The notes beneath the pieces were generated by a model, which was not told the origin of the DNA, searched no databases, and saw only the letters and a list, made by a program, of their open reading frames with translations. This document shows, in pieces, positions 23,826 through 34,874 of a stretch of 64,000 nucleotides of DNA (its first letter is position 1; each line of letters starts with the position of its first letter). The stretch spans positions 20,310,001-20,374,000 of the forward strand of contig NC_080574.1 of NCBI RefSeq assembly GCF_029962835.1, read 5' to 3'. Origin of the DNA: Magnolia sinica. Its lineage: Eukaryota > Streptophyta > Magnoliopsida > Magnoliales > Magnoliaceae. A program made the position numbers and the translations under genes.

Positions 23826-24440
23826 ATGGAAGACGATCATCACGTAAATGGGCCCACCAGAGGAAGCCCAGAAAGCAGCCCACATTCAGAAACTGGATGC
23901 AACCACAACAATATCAACAACAACGACGTTACCAATATTGGCACCAACAGCGGCAACAACAGCAGCAACAACAACAACAACAACAATAGAGAACAAGATC
24001 GATTTCTTCCTATAGCGAATGTGGGCCGTATCATGAAAAAAGCCATCCCAAGCAATGGCAAGGTGTCCAAGGATGCTAAGGAGACCGTCCAAGAATGCGT
24101 GTCGGAGTTCATCAGCTTCGTGACGGGGGAGGCATCAGATAAATGCCAGAGGGAGAAGAGGAAGACAATCAATGGCGACGATCTCATATGGGCCATAACA
24201 ACACTGGGGTTTGACGATTACGTGCACCCACTTAAGCTGTATCTGCTAAAATATAGAGAATTGGAAGAAGAGAAGCTTACAATGCCTAAGCAACACCAAA
24301 CAGACCAGCTACCACAACAATTGCCATTGGATAGTCCTCAATCTTCAATAATGTATGCTAATCAGCACTTCTCATTGCCTTTCTCCCCAAATGCAATGCA
24401 ACAACACCAACAAGCAAATGACCCAAGAGCCCAATGGTAA
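23826..24440 (+). CDS. NF-YB transcription factor subunit, non-LEC1 type
   Basis: An intronless 204-residue protein. Residues 1-54 are acidic, then Asn-rich with poly-N near 48-54. The histone-fold B domain spans about 55-146: [18 protein letters not shown] (DNA-contact start), [40 protein letters not shown] and [13 protein letters not shown]. The C-terminus is Gln/Pro-rich. NF-YB pairs with NF-YC, and with NF-YA the trimer binds CCAAT boxes. Lys82 sits where LEC1/L1L proteins have a diagnostic Asp, so this is an ordinary NF-YB (NF-YB1/8/10-like). Lack of introns in the coding region is common in the family. The exact orthologue cannot be named without a tree. Confidence 0.93.
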   Translation: MEDDHHVNGPTRGSPESSPHSETGCNHNNINNNDVTNIGTNSGNNSSNNNNNNNREQDRFLPIANVGRIMKKAIPSNGKVSKDAKETVQECVSEFISFVTGEASDKCQREKRKTINGDDLIWAITTLGFDDYVHPLKLYLLKYRELEEEKLTMPKQHQTDQLPQQLPLDSPQSSIMYANQHFSLPFSPNAMQQHQQANDPRAQW

Positions 24441-24760
24441 CAAGATGCCTGATTTTTTGCTTATATCCCCAATATATACTTATACATTCTCTATATAAAA
24501 TATTCTATACTTTTCTTGTTTTCACTTTCCCTACTTTTTATATATATAACCGCCTATCCCATGCAGTTCTATATTGATCATAACTGTAGTGGGGCGCATC
24601 GGATTGCTCAATCTAAATAATCCAACAGTCAGATTAAAAAAAAAAAAAAAAACAATGATCAAGTATGGCCCACCTAATAAAAGTCTTACAGTTCACACTG
24701 CACGTTGTGCCAACCACTAACATGGCATGCGTGTGAGGTCAGCTCATCTATTTAGAGTGG
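24441..24760 (+). other. 3' flank of the NF-YB gene
   Basis: AT-rich DNA with 'aatatatac' and 'tatataaaat' motifs that could serve polyadenylation near 24470-24510. A 16-nt A run lies near 24636. No gene. Confidence 0.35.
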
Positions 24761-26345
24761 CCCAACTCATTTAACTACATGTGTGCCCAGAAATATTTTG
24801 ACCCATGAAATCTATGGGATGGGGCACACCTGAAGATTTCATGGCCCAATACCATGAAGATCACATGAAACGAAAGTTGGAACAAGGGTTTCATGAAGCG
24901 AGCCTTTATTATGATAGGTAAAGTTATAAGCACGCCTTACTTTAGATAAAGACTAGGATCCAGCTTCAAAGCTACTGTGCGCACAACGCGGTTGCTTGCT
25001 GGCTCCAAAGCCTATTAGTAAAACGGGTGTATCCCCTCATTAACTGGGTGGAACACATGAACTGAGGTAGACCATCGGTTGTTCATTGATTTCGATGGTG
25101 CGGCGAGCTTGATGAATGGACCATCGGTCCCATCTTTTGCACAACTAAGATGTTATGCATAAATGAGATGATGGTAGCAAAGAAAATATTGTATGTGAAG
25201 GTCAACATACACGTTGTACATGAACGTTTTTCATTTGGAATGTTAGCTAGGCAAATGGGGGTTCTTACAACAACACCAAAGAATTCTTTTTCAGATAGCT
25301 AGGGTAGATTCTCATTTTTAAATGATATAAATATTTGTCAAACAAACATGCCCTTTAAATTACATTTTAAAGTACTGACAAATCAAAATTTCAGTTAAAA
25401 TATTTTGAAGCCTCTTTGCATAATGAAAAGTGGCTGCGTTTGGATGAAAGTAAAATTTGGAAAGTGAATTCCATGTTGGGGAGTTTCTGAAAAACTCACT
25501 CAAGAAATGGATTTTTATTCCAACTAAACTAAGATGCAATTTGCTGAATTATTATTCATGAAAAAGGACAACTTTTTTTACAAAAAAATAAAATAAAATT
25601 AATAAAGTGTTGTCCAAAAAGAGCGCGAGATGCGACATTATTGGAAACGACTCTCCACTCTACATCCATAACATTTAGGGAGTGTTTGATTTTTCAAATT
25701 TCTTGGTAAATATTGACAAATAAAACATTATTACTTCTAAGTTCTAACCATGTTTGGCAAGAGATGGAAATCAATGGGTATTTCCTCCTTGAAAATCGAT
25801 TTGAAAAGGGCTGATTAAAATTTATGGGCCCATTGTAATATATGCGACTTATCCATGCCATCCATTTGTGGTACCATCATGCATGACCTATGGCTATATG
25901 AGCTGGATTTAAAGAGAATGCATGCTCATGTTTTAGAATCTTCTTATTATAGGATTCTAGTTCAGTATATGTGTCATATTACTATACTTTTCACTACTGA
26001 CTTCATCTATATATGCTCTTGTAGTATATTGGCTTGTTTGATTTTCTGTAATTGGGTGTAAAGGAATTATGTAATCAAAGGCACGTCGAACAAGGGAATG
26101 GAAATTTTCATGACAAGCTTATTCATGCGCCCAAACACAACAACTGGAAAATCCATTTCTGTGATTTAGAAACTGAAATGGGAATCCATTTAAATGGTTG
26201 AGGGTTATAAATTCTTGAGTTTGCTAACCTGGGTGGGCACATTAACACTCTGTGAGCCCCACCGCGATGTGCGCAGGAATCCACACTATGCATTTGGTGG
26301 GTCCTCTCTAGGTTATGGGATGGCTGAAAAATCAGCAGTACCTAG
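24760..26345 (+). repeat. Tandem segmental duplication, unit 1
   Basis: This unit and 26360-27872 share ordered matches: 'acatgtgtgcccag', 'gaagatcacatgaa', 'ttggaatgttagctaggc', 'tgggggttcttacaa', 'aaatggatttttattcc', 'ctctccactctacatc', 'gtgatttagaaactgaaat' and 'gggttataaattcttgagtt'. Spacing between partners is about 1.5-1.6 kb throughout. Divergence is clear but modest. No coding content. Confidence 0.75.
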
Positions 26346-26359
26346 ATTTCAAGTGGCAC

Positions 26360-27872
26360 ACGTGGCCGGACTCATTTAACAACATGTGTGCCCGGAGACG
26401 TTTTAATGCATGAAATCTACGGAAGGGGCCCACCTGATCTGTGGTTTGGATGGTGAAAAGGTGGCCCAATACAATGAAGATCACCTAGAATGAAAATTGG
26501 AACAAGCTACTCATTAGTTGAGTGGCACATATGAACTGAGCCAGACCATTAGCTGTTGTTCATTGATTTTGATGGTGCGGAGAACCTGATGAATGGACCA
26601 TCCTGATTTACGCACCAGGTGATTCATATGATGGGTCCCACCTTTTGCACAGCTCCGATGTTATGCACGAATGAGATCTTTATATGGTGGCAAGGAAAAT
26701 GTTGCATGTGAAAGTCAACATACAAAGTTGTAAGTGAACATTTTTTTTATTTGGAATGTTAGCTAGGCCAATGGGGGTTCTTACAATGGCACCAGAGAAT
26801 TCTTTTTTCAGTAGAATCCCATTTTTAAATGATATAAATTGGTGGCAACCAAACAGGCTCTTTAGATTCCATTTGGAACTGCTTGCAAATCAAATTTCTA
26901 GTTTAAATACTTTGAAGTGTCTCTGCACAATGAAAAGTTGTTGTTTTTGGATGAAAGCCAAATTTGGAAAGTGGATTCCATGTTGGGGAATTTCTGAAAA
27001 CTCACCCAAGAAATGGATTTTTATTTTCAAGTAAACTAAGATGCATTTTGTTGATCATTATTTTTGAAAAATTGACAGACTTCTCCAAATTTTAAATAAA
27101 GTGTTGTCCAAGGAGAGAGTGCTCTCCACTCTACATCTATAACATTTAAGGGGTGTTTAATTTTTCAAATTCCTTCGATAAATATTGACAAATAAAATAT
27201 TATTACCAACTCACACTGTAGTGGGATTTCACCGCCTATGGATATTTGAACCCTAGTGTTGAAACTCTTGCGAGCCTACCATTGGAGTAAGAGTAAGGAC
27301 AATTAATATTATGTCATTGTTATAGTTTTACCGAAGTTAGGTTAAATAAGGAAATGGTCACTCAAATGCAAATGCATTAAGTAATTTGTAATTATTACAC
27401 TTTTTTATATAATTATAATAAAAAAACTTACATTAGTTTATATTGAACATAATGTGACATTGAACTAAAACCATTATTATGGTTGGAAAAATGTTATCAT
27501 TGCAGTTGAATAAACTGATGTAAGAAGACATGTAAAGTAATTTGTAGTTATTGTCAATTTCCTTACGTTTCTTTGACATTACAGGAATCAAATGGGCAAT
27601 AAATGAGGTGTGAAATTTTTCATGACATGCTTATTCATGCTGCCAAACAAACCAAGGAAAATCCATTTTCGTGATTTAGAAACTGAAATGCTTGGGAATC
27701 CATTTCAATGGGCCAGCTGAGGGTTATAATTAAGTTCTTGAGTTTGCTAAACTGGGCGGGCGGGCCCATTAGCACTCCGTTAATGGCATTTGAAGATGTG
27801 GATAAAAATTCACATTTAGTATTTAAAAACTGCATCGGTCAAACGGTTAGGATTTTCAAATCATCAGTATGT
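26360..27872 (+). repeat. Tandem segmental duplication, unit 2
   Basis: The second, diverged unit of the duplication described for 24760-26345. It ends just before the 5-bp target duplication of the element at 27878, so that element landed at or near the end of unit 2. Confidence 0.7.
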
Positions 27873-27877
27873 TTTAA

Positions 27878-30071
27878 TGTTGAGGGTAGGGTTGTGATGT
27901 AGTAATAAACTCGGTGAGACCGAGGTCGAATCCACAGGGACTGAAACTTGTACGTGATCTGAAACTGACTAGATATACAAGTAGCAAAAAGATGTAATAT
28001 AAATCCAATGTAAATTGATGAATAATGGTGGAATAATTATCTAAAACTTAAGTAATTCAGAGGAAGGAAACTAGAGGTTCAGAGGATCCACTTGTAGAGA
28101 TCAGGGAGAAATTATGCCTGCTTCAGAAATCATGGAATTTAACTAGACTTCCTTTGATCTAGTTTTCAAGAGGTGAAGGGTATATGAATTAGAATGGATT
28201 CCATCATCTAACCATGCCTAGGAGACAAAGCAAACAACAGAATTAAACTAATTACCAACCAATCAACAATGTATGAGGATCAGGAAGGGTACTGTCATCC
28301 TACCATGCCCATGGAGCAATGATGAACAACAGGGCTTCCTGACTTCATAAACATAAAAAGGGGAAAGAAATATTCAAAGCCATTGCAAACCCATTGTAAT
28401 TTCAGTCACAACAGACCATTAAAGACTAAGAAAAATATTCCTTATAATAATCAACTAAATCAAATTCAGTTTATGAATTTTAAAGGCACAAAGTAGAATC
28501 TCCCATCTCGCTACAGGCTTCACCTCTTAGCCCTAGCTAAGAGGTTTAGCCACACATGAATGGCCTGAAACTAATACAAGGGAAAAGAAAAACGGAACAC
28601 AAAGAACAGGAAAGAAGAAAACCCTTAGTCTTTTTCTCCCACTCTCATTCCAGCAGCCCAAGCTACCTCCAGTCCCACGTTCCAGCCGGCAGCCCTTTCA
28701 ATCCCAGCAGAAAAACCACGCTTTCACGTTTCTTCCTTTCTTCCTTCAATCCTCCAAAAACGAGCCCTGCCAAGAATTTCCTCTCGTTTCCTCCACAAGA
28801 TGATCTTCCTCTCTTCTGTTTTCCTCCTTCTTGTATTTTATATCCCCCGGGGTCCGGAATAGTTGCTGAGATATATCGCAGTCCATAAGCGTGCGCATCA
28901 ACGTGCGCAGCAGACTAGACGCAGAAACGCACTTGCGTTTGGCTTGAGATTTTGGGATGGCTGTACAGGCTTGGCTTCGAACTTTCCTCATGGCTGGGGT
29001 CTCGGCTTGCGTGGGCTCCACATGAATGGTTCAGATCGTTCATCCGATCAAGGATGATGGGCCACAGTTGTCCGGAATTTTCGGATTCCTCCGGACTGCG
29101 TAAACAGGACGTGTAACGTACCTGCGCTGTTCGGCTGGTGGGGCCCCTGATCATAGTTATTTGAGAAATCCAACTCGTCCATTAGCTTATTCACGAAAAA
29201 TCGGTTGGACATGACCATTTTTGGATCAGCTTATTCGTGGCCATGAACGATTTAATTCCACCGTCCGTCTGCTGTTTGGACGATCAACAGCCGGCTTCCG
29301 ATGTTTCTTGAAATTCCGCCATCTAGTCGAGGATGATAGGGGGCAAGGGCTTCTGATGGACGGTCCGGATTGATCATTTGATGCACGTTGGTGGCCCACC
29401 AACTTCCGCAATCCGACTGTCTGCGTAACAGAGGGACGCGCTGTTGCTGTTTCTGAGAGAGTTCGAGTCCAGGACGGTTTGACCGTCTTGGAGTTTTCGT
29501 GCACGCCTGGTGCACCCACACTGTACATGTGCAATGCACATGTGGGTCCCATGCTGATGTATATGAGAGATCAGCTCCGTCCAACCTGGTTCCCATATGA
29601 TTTAAATGGTTAACACCAAAATTGAAGTATTTCAAGATATCAGGCGGGCCCCAGATTGATAAGTTGTGGGCTGATCTGTCCGTTGGGACATTTTCAAAAA
29701 GATTTAATGGCTGATTTTCGACGTGTACGGTTAATTTATGGTCCTCAGGCCATGTATGAAGTTTCGATGCAAGCGGATGGTGGAAACTTTGTGATCTTGC
29801 AATCTGGCTGACTTTCAGGCCACTTGAGCTTCAGTTTCTCAATTTTCTTAGACCCCTGGAGTGTAATTTCTTCGATCTTTGTCCCCTGGAGTCCGTCCCT
29901 TGCCCTTGGTAATGCCTGAGTTTTAAATCCATGCTTTTAACATCCTTTCCAGCCCATGCTCGTAAATATACTCTGCATCACAAATACGATTAAATCAGGT
30001 CATTAACCGGCATCATGCTTGTAAATCCAGGAAAAAATTGGGGTCTAATATGCAGTATTTGACCCTCAACA
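27878..30071. mobile_element. Unclassified 2.2-kb element, copy 1
   Basis: Begins TGTTGAGGG and ends CCCTCAACA, flanked by a perfect 5-bp target duplication TTTAA (27873-27877 and 30072-30076). A second copy lies at 57390-59545; both share 'gggttgtgatgtagtaata', 'aaggatccacttgtagagat'-type sequence and the end 'ggggtctaatatg'. There is no recognisable protein. The 5-bp duplication and TG...CA ends resemble LTR-type integration, but no internal LTR pair, primer site or polymerase is visible. Confidence 0.8.
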
Positions 30072-30076
30072 TTTAA

Positions 30077-30550
30077 CTATGAATTGCGAGCATGATTGCA
30101 GATAAATGATTCTAATTGTTGAGATGTTGGTTGGTCTTTTAAAGGGATTTACAAGTTTGTCTAGCAAAATTGAATATTAGTTATATGAGTGCAAAACTAC
30201 CTAACTGGCAGTACTCTCCTCATACGTGGCAATATGGCACACGTGAATAAGATCCTGGTTGTTCATTTGGTGGTCGCGTGCATATTGATGGCCCGCTTTA
30301 ACAAACTATAAAACTTCATCTTTGAATCTAACTGAGCATGTAATTTAAACTATTTACTTTTATTACCATATGTACAGGTAGACACCCCACTAATCAAAAT
30401 ACGAACACTTCGTTAATGATCAAAATACGACCACTCGGCTTGATAACTATGAATGCTTAGAGAATTATTATTTTTCATGCTACCCACTAAATATTTAGAT
30501 CAGATCGTCTGGTGAGTTGAACGATAATATATATATATATATATATAAAT
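30077..30550. other. AT-rich spacer
   Basis: No gene. An (AT)n run lies at about 30526-30547 immediately before the split TIR element. Confidence 0.4.
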
Positions 30551-30688
30551 GATACTATGAGGTCCACCTCATTGGAACTTTTCATGAGGTCAAGTTGCGT
30601 GGGCCCCACCATGATGTGTGTCAAACATCTACCCCATCAGTCAGATGCACCATTCCATGGTGGGCCATAGGCTTAAAAATTAAGTCAA

Positions 30689-30785
30689 TCGTTGACTTGG
30701 GTGGGCCACACCACATACAACAGTTGGGAGGGGTTACCCTCCCATTAAAACATTCATAATCATTTATTGGGCCCACCACCGAGAT
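30689..30785 (+). repeat. Flank duplication, left copy (about 94 bp)
   Basis: This segment, from 'tcgttgacttgggtgggcc' to 'cccaccaccgagat', is repeated at 43872-43965 with only one 3-bp difference. It is part of the split TIR element and lies immediately outside the Gypsy element. Confidence 0.9.
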
Positions 30786-32703
30786 CCCCATTCTCGGCTC
30801 CCGGCGCCCATTCGCTGGTTCCGATCCTGGGATGCTACAAGGAGGATTTTTAACTTCGTTTGATTCATAAGAAGCATAACAAAGGCATAACCCACAAACA
30901 ACAACCAAAAACTCCATCACATTTCCACTATGATAAAAAACTTTACAAGTACAATGAGCATAATGGGAAATACAATGATGATAGACCAAAAGCTCAAAAA
31001 TGATCTGCCACGCGTCCAAGCCTCAGCGCTGCTGCGATCCAACGTCACCTGCACGCAACAGTCGTGTATAAGCTTATAGAAAGCTTAGAGGGTGGTGAAA
31101 GTGTATGCTCAAGGTGATAATGTAGTCATGTATCAGAGTAATGCGGAACATGCTGATGAGTGCTAAGAATCCCATTAGCCGTACCAAGGCCATGCGGTGC
31201 AAGGAATGATGTCGGCCATACCAAGGCCATGCAATGCAAAATGCAAGTCAAGCATACAAATCCTCATCTAAGTCCACATGTCAATACGGCTCAAATCTGG
31301 AATATCACTGGGGTCTAGTACACTCCAAGCCAGATTGCCGCCCCATCGCGCGCAATAAGGTGAGTGGAAAAGACCTCACTATCCGCCTGCCAATATCGGG
31401 CTCGGCTCGTCAATAGCGGACCCATTCCTCGAGCTGGTCAGACTCAGCCTAGCATTGCCCCCTACTCTCGGGCGGGTAAGGCCGCACCCCCTTCCAACCG
31501 ACCACGACACAGTGGAAAGCGCAACCGTCTGGTAATCGGCACCCAGCGCTCATGCACCCACTCGGTCTAGACGTTGGAGCAACCTCCTGGTACCATAAGG
31601 GTTTAGGGACTTTCACCCAGGGATATCTATCGCACCCCATGTAGAACAGTATTTCCGGTATCCAATCCTGCCAACCACGATACGTCTGTGGAGGCTACGA
31701 CCCTGATGTCGCTAGGGCGTACAGTAACTATACCACACAATGCGAATGCATGAATCACACTATTCAAAATCTGCGCATATCGTGCGCTCATGTAGGGCAA
31801 CACCCCATCTACGGGAGCTAAACAATCTGCCCGAAGGCCATGCTATGATCAGTCATTTCTCATATCAAGCATACGTATGATGCATATGATCATGAATCAT
31901 GGAATTAAATATGTTATATGGGGTGGATGATGTTCATAATGAAGATGGGCCTAGACGGCCTACACACTACACATATGGGAAGATGGGCCTAGACGGCCTA
32001 CACACTACACATATGGGCCTAACAGTGGACCCAAGGGAAAGTCATAATGCGGACATTTAACCACACTACACTTACAATGTGGACGTCAAACCAACATTGC
32101 TCCCAAGGCACGACCGTCGAAAAATATCAGTTCATAAGCTATTTTGGGATCACACATTGCAATGGACCTTAGGTACATCCATTGGGCCCTTAAATACATC
32201 AAATTAGCCAAGTCATATGGGCCTTATATTCATTAAGTGAGCCACACCAATGGGCCTTATGTACATTGCAATGGGCTATAACCCGGGGGCTTCAGAACCT
32301 ATCAAATAGGCCTAAGCTTATGGGCCTTACACGTGCCAAATGGGCCTCGACAGTTGGGCTCCATATGTACATCAAATGGGTCTACTCACCTGGGCCTTAT
32401 ATGTATCAAATGGGCCTCACCAATTGGGCCCCATGTGCACATCAAATGGGCCTCAACTCATTGGCCCCATTACATCAAATGGGCCTCGACCCATGGGCCC
32501 CTAATACATTGAATGGGCCTCGACCCATGGGCCTTTTATATACATCAAAGTGGGCCTCAACCATGGGTCACAAGTACTGAGGTGGGCCTCAATCACGGGC
32601 CTCAACATTAGTAAAAAAAATATATACATATAATGTAGTATATAATATGTATATAGTATATAATATATATACATAATACATGTATATAATATTATATGAA
32701 ATA

Positions 32704-32752
<49 letters not shown>

Positions 32753-34874
32753 ATATATATATACACACACACGCACACATCACAGTGGGCCCACACACTC
32801 ATCACAGTGGGCCCACACACATCACAGTGGCTGTGGCTCCACGTCCACCGTCCAGGCGGACGGTGGGAGTGAAACACATACATCAATGTGGGCTCCATGT
32901 GGGGCCCACCATAGTGTTTATATCCCATCCGGACCGTTGATAAGGTCCAGCAGACCTAGATGAAGGGTGAAAATAATTTTCACCCTGATCCAAAACTTCT
33001 GTGGGCCCCAAAAGGATTTCAAAGGTAGGGGTTAAATCCCGCTGTTTCATACGGTGTGGGCCACCTGAGCCTTGGATCGAGCTGATTTTTGGGGTGGGCC
33101 CACGTCAGGTAGGGGCCCACCATATGAACGGTTAAAATGACTTTATAAACATCAAGGTGGGGCCCACCTCGGCCTCTTGGGTCACGGCGGCGATCCACCC
33201 GCTCGGCCAGCGGCGCGCTGCTGTTGGCCGACACAGGCGTTCTGCTGTGTTTTTTATTTTTATTTTTTTTTGATTTACGCTTTTTCCATGGATTTTGCAG
33301 TGGGGTCCACCTCTTGCAGATCTGCTCCGTCCAAAGACTCCCCATGCTTCGACCAGCAAAACAAGCCCAATATTGGGCTGTTTCGTATAGAAGGGTTAGG
33401 AAAGGTTTCAATGGTGCAAACCCCCTTTTGCCACGGTATGGCCCGCCTGAAGGTCTGATGGATCCCATCTTTCCGGTCAACGGCTAAAAAGAGCTTGGGA
33501 AGGGAATGGATGGTGTGGATTTAATACATGCATCAAGGTGGGGCCTACATGAATAGGCCACCCCAAAACTTTGGAAAAAGTTGATATTTGTGTTTTTCCC
33601 ATTTACACGTCCAGCGTCCAGGGACGACGCTGGACTGTCTGGACATTTGAGGTGGGCCTGATCAGGTGGGCCACCACTGATGAGTGGTGTGGGTAGTACA
33701 CATATAAGGTGGGCCCTACTCAAATAAAATACTTACTACATGGTGGGGTCCATTCAAGCGGGCCATACAACCTTATCATCACACAACAAGATAAAAATAA
33801 TATAAAATAAAAATAAAACATAATGGGAGAGATATAGAGTGAGACCGTGTGATGGAGGGACCCCGACACTATGGGCCCTCCCTTGCACTAAATCATACAT
33901 CAAGTGGGTCCCATTACATGTGGATCCATGAAATGAAATCCTACGGTGGAGATCCTTTCTCCACTAAAATAAATGGTCTAGATGACCCTAAATGTGCAAG
34001 AAAGTAAACATCATGATGGGGTCCATGGAGAATGGCCCCATCATGGAACGATCATGATGATCAAGTGGGCCATCGGCCACATCTTAGGATCCAAAGTGAG
34101 ATCCAAACCATTGATCGGTTGGCCTCACTTGGTCCATCTTAAAAACATCAAAAACTATCCTATCCAAACACCCACCGCTTGATCTTCTTGCTCCCTTGGC
34201 TTCCTTAGCTCCTTGTACTACCCTTTGATGGAGGAAGATGGGAAATGGATGGTTGAGATGAGAGATGAAGGGGTGGGAAAGGTGGACCTCACAAAGGAAG
34301 TTTTCTCACCATGGGAGACTCATGGTGCTCTCTCTTGGATTTGGATTTTTTTTTTGAAAAAAAGAATAAGAGAGATAGTTGTAAAGGGAGGGAGAGAGAG
34401 AGAAAGAGATGGGTGATGGAGTGATGGGGGATGGTTTGGGTTGAAAATTGTGAAAAGGTGTATGGTTGTTGTTGAAATTTGGAAAAGAGGAGTGGTGAGG
34501 TGGAAAGAATGGTGGACTTTTGAAAAAGGTGGGGATGGGTTGATGTACTTAGGGTATGGGATGCTTTAATGGTTGATTGATGGGACTAATAGTAGAGATT
34601 CCCTCGAAATCCGCAACGCGCGGTGTTTCTTCGGAATAAACGCTGATCGGCATCTTCTTGCCTGGGTATCGGTTCGGTGCGCAAGTCACGGCGTTGGAAC
34701 CGCGGCGACGACGCGATCACCAAGACATAAGTTTCGGATCGAGCCGACGTCGGTGCGCAGGACCTGGCTTATGATCGTGCGCAAACACCGAATACGGTGC
34801 GAAGGTTGCCGGAATTTGACCGGAAGGACCGCGGAAGCTAACGGAACAGTACGGATTAGGACACGGGTCTTACA
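30786..34874 (-). repeat. Gypsy LTR, left copy (3' LTR in element sense)
   Basis: About 4.1 kb, nearly identical over most of its length to 39749-43871. On the minus strand it begins TGTAAGACCCGTGTCC right after a purine tract (aggaggggagag), as expected for a 3' LTR. It contains a tandem block of 'atcaaatgggcctcaac'-type units (about 32160-32610), an (AT)n run (about 32710-32761) and a copy of the GTGGGCCC repeat family (about 32790-33770). Confidence 0.85.

Noticed and set aside
23826-24440. LEC1 or L1L identity for the NF-YB gene
   Set aside because: The diagnostic Asp of LEC1-type B domains is Lys82 here (KVSKDAKE), so it belongs to the ordinary NF-YB group.
28556-28888. A 110-codon frame in the 2.2-kb element
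   Set aside because: Not recognisably kept in the second copy, and without known domains, so not evidence of an element-encoded protein.
32160-32610. CRISPR-like regular repeats
   Set aside because: The roughly 30-35 bp units are contiguous and degenerate, lie in plant LTRs and have no spacers; they are a tandem repeat.
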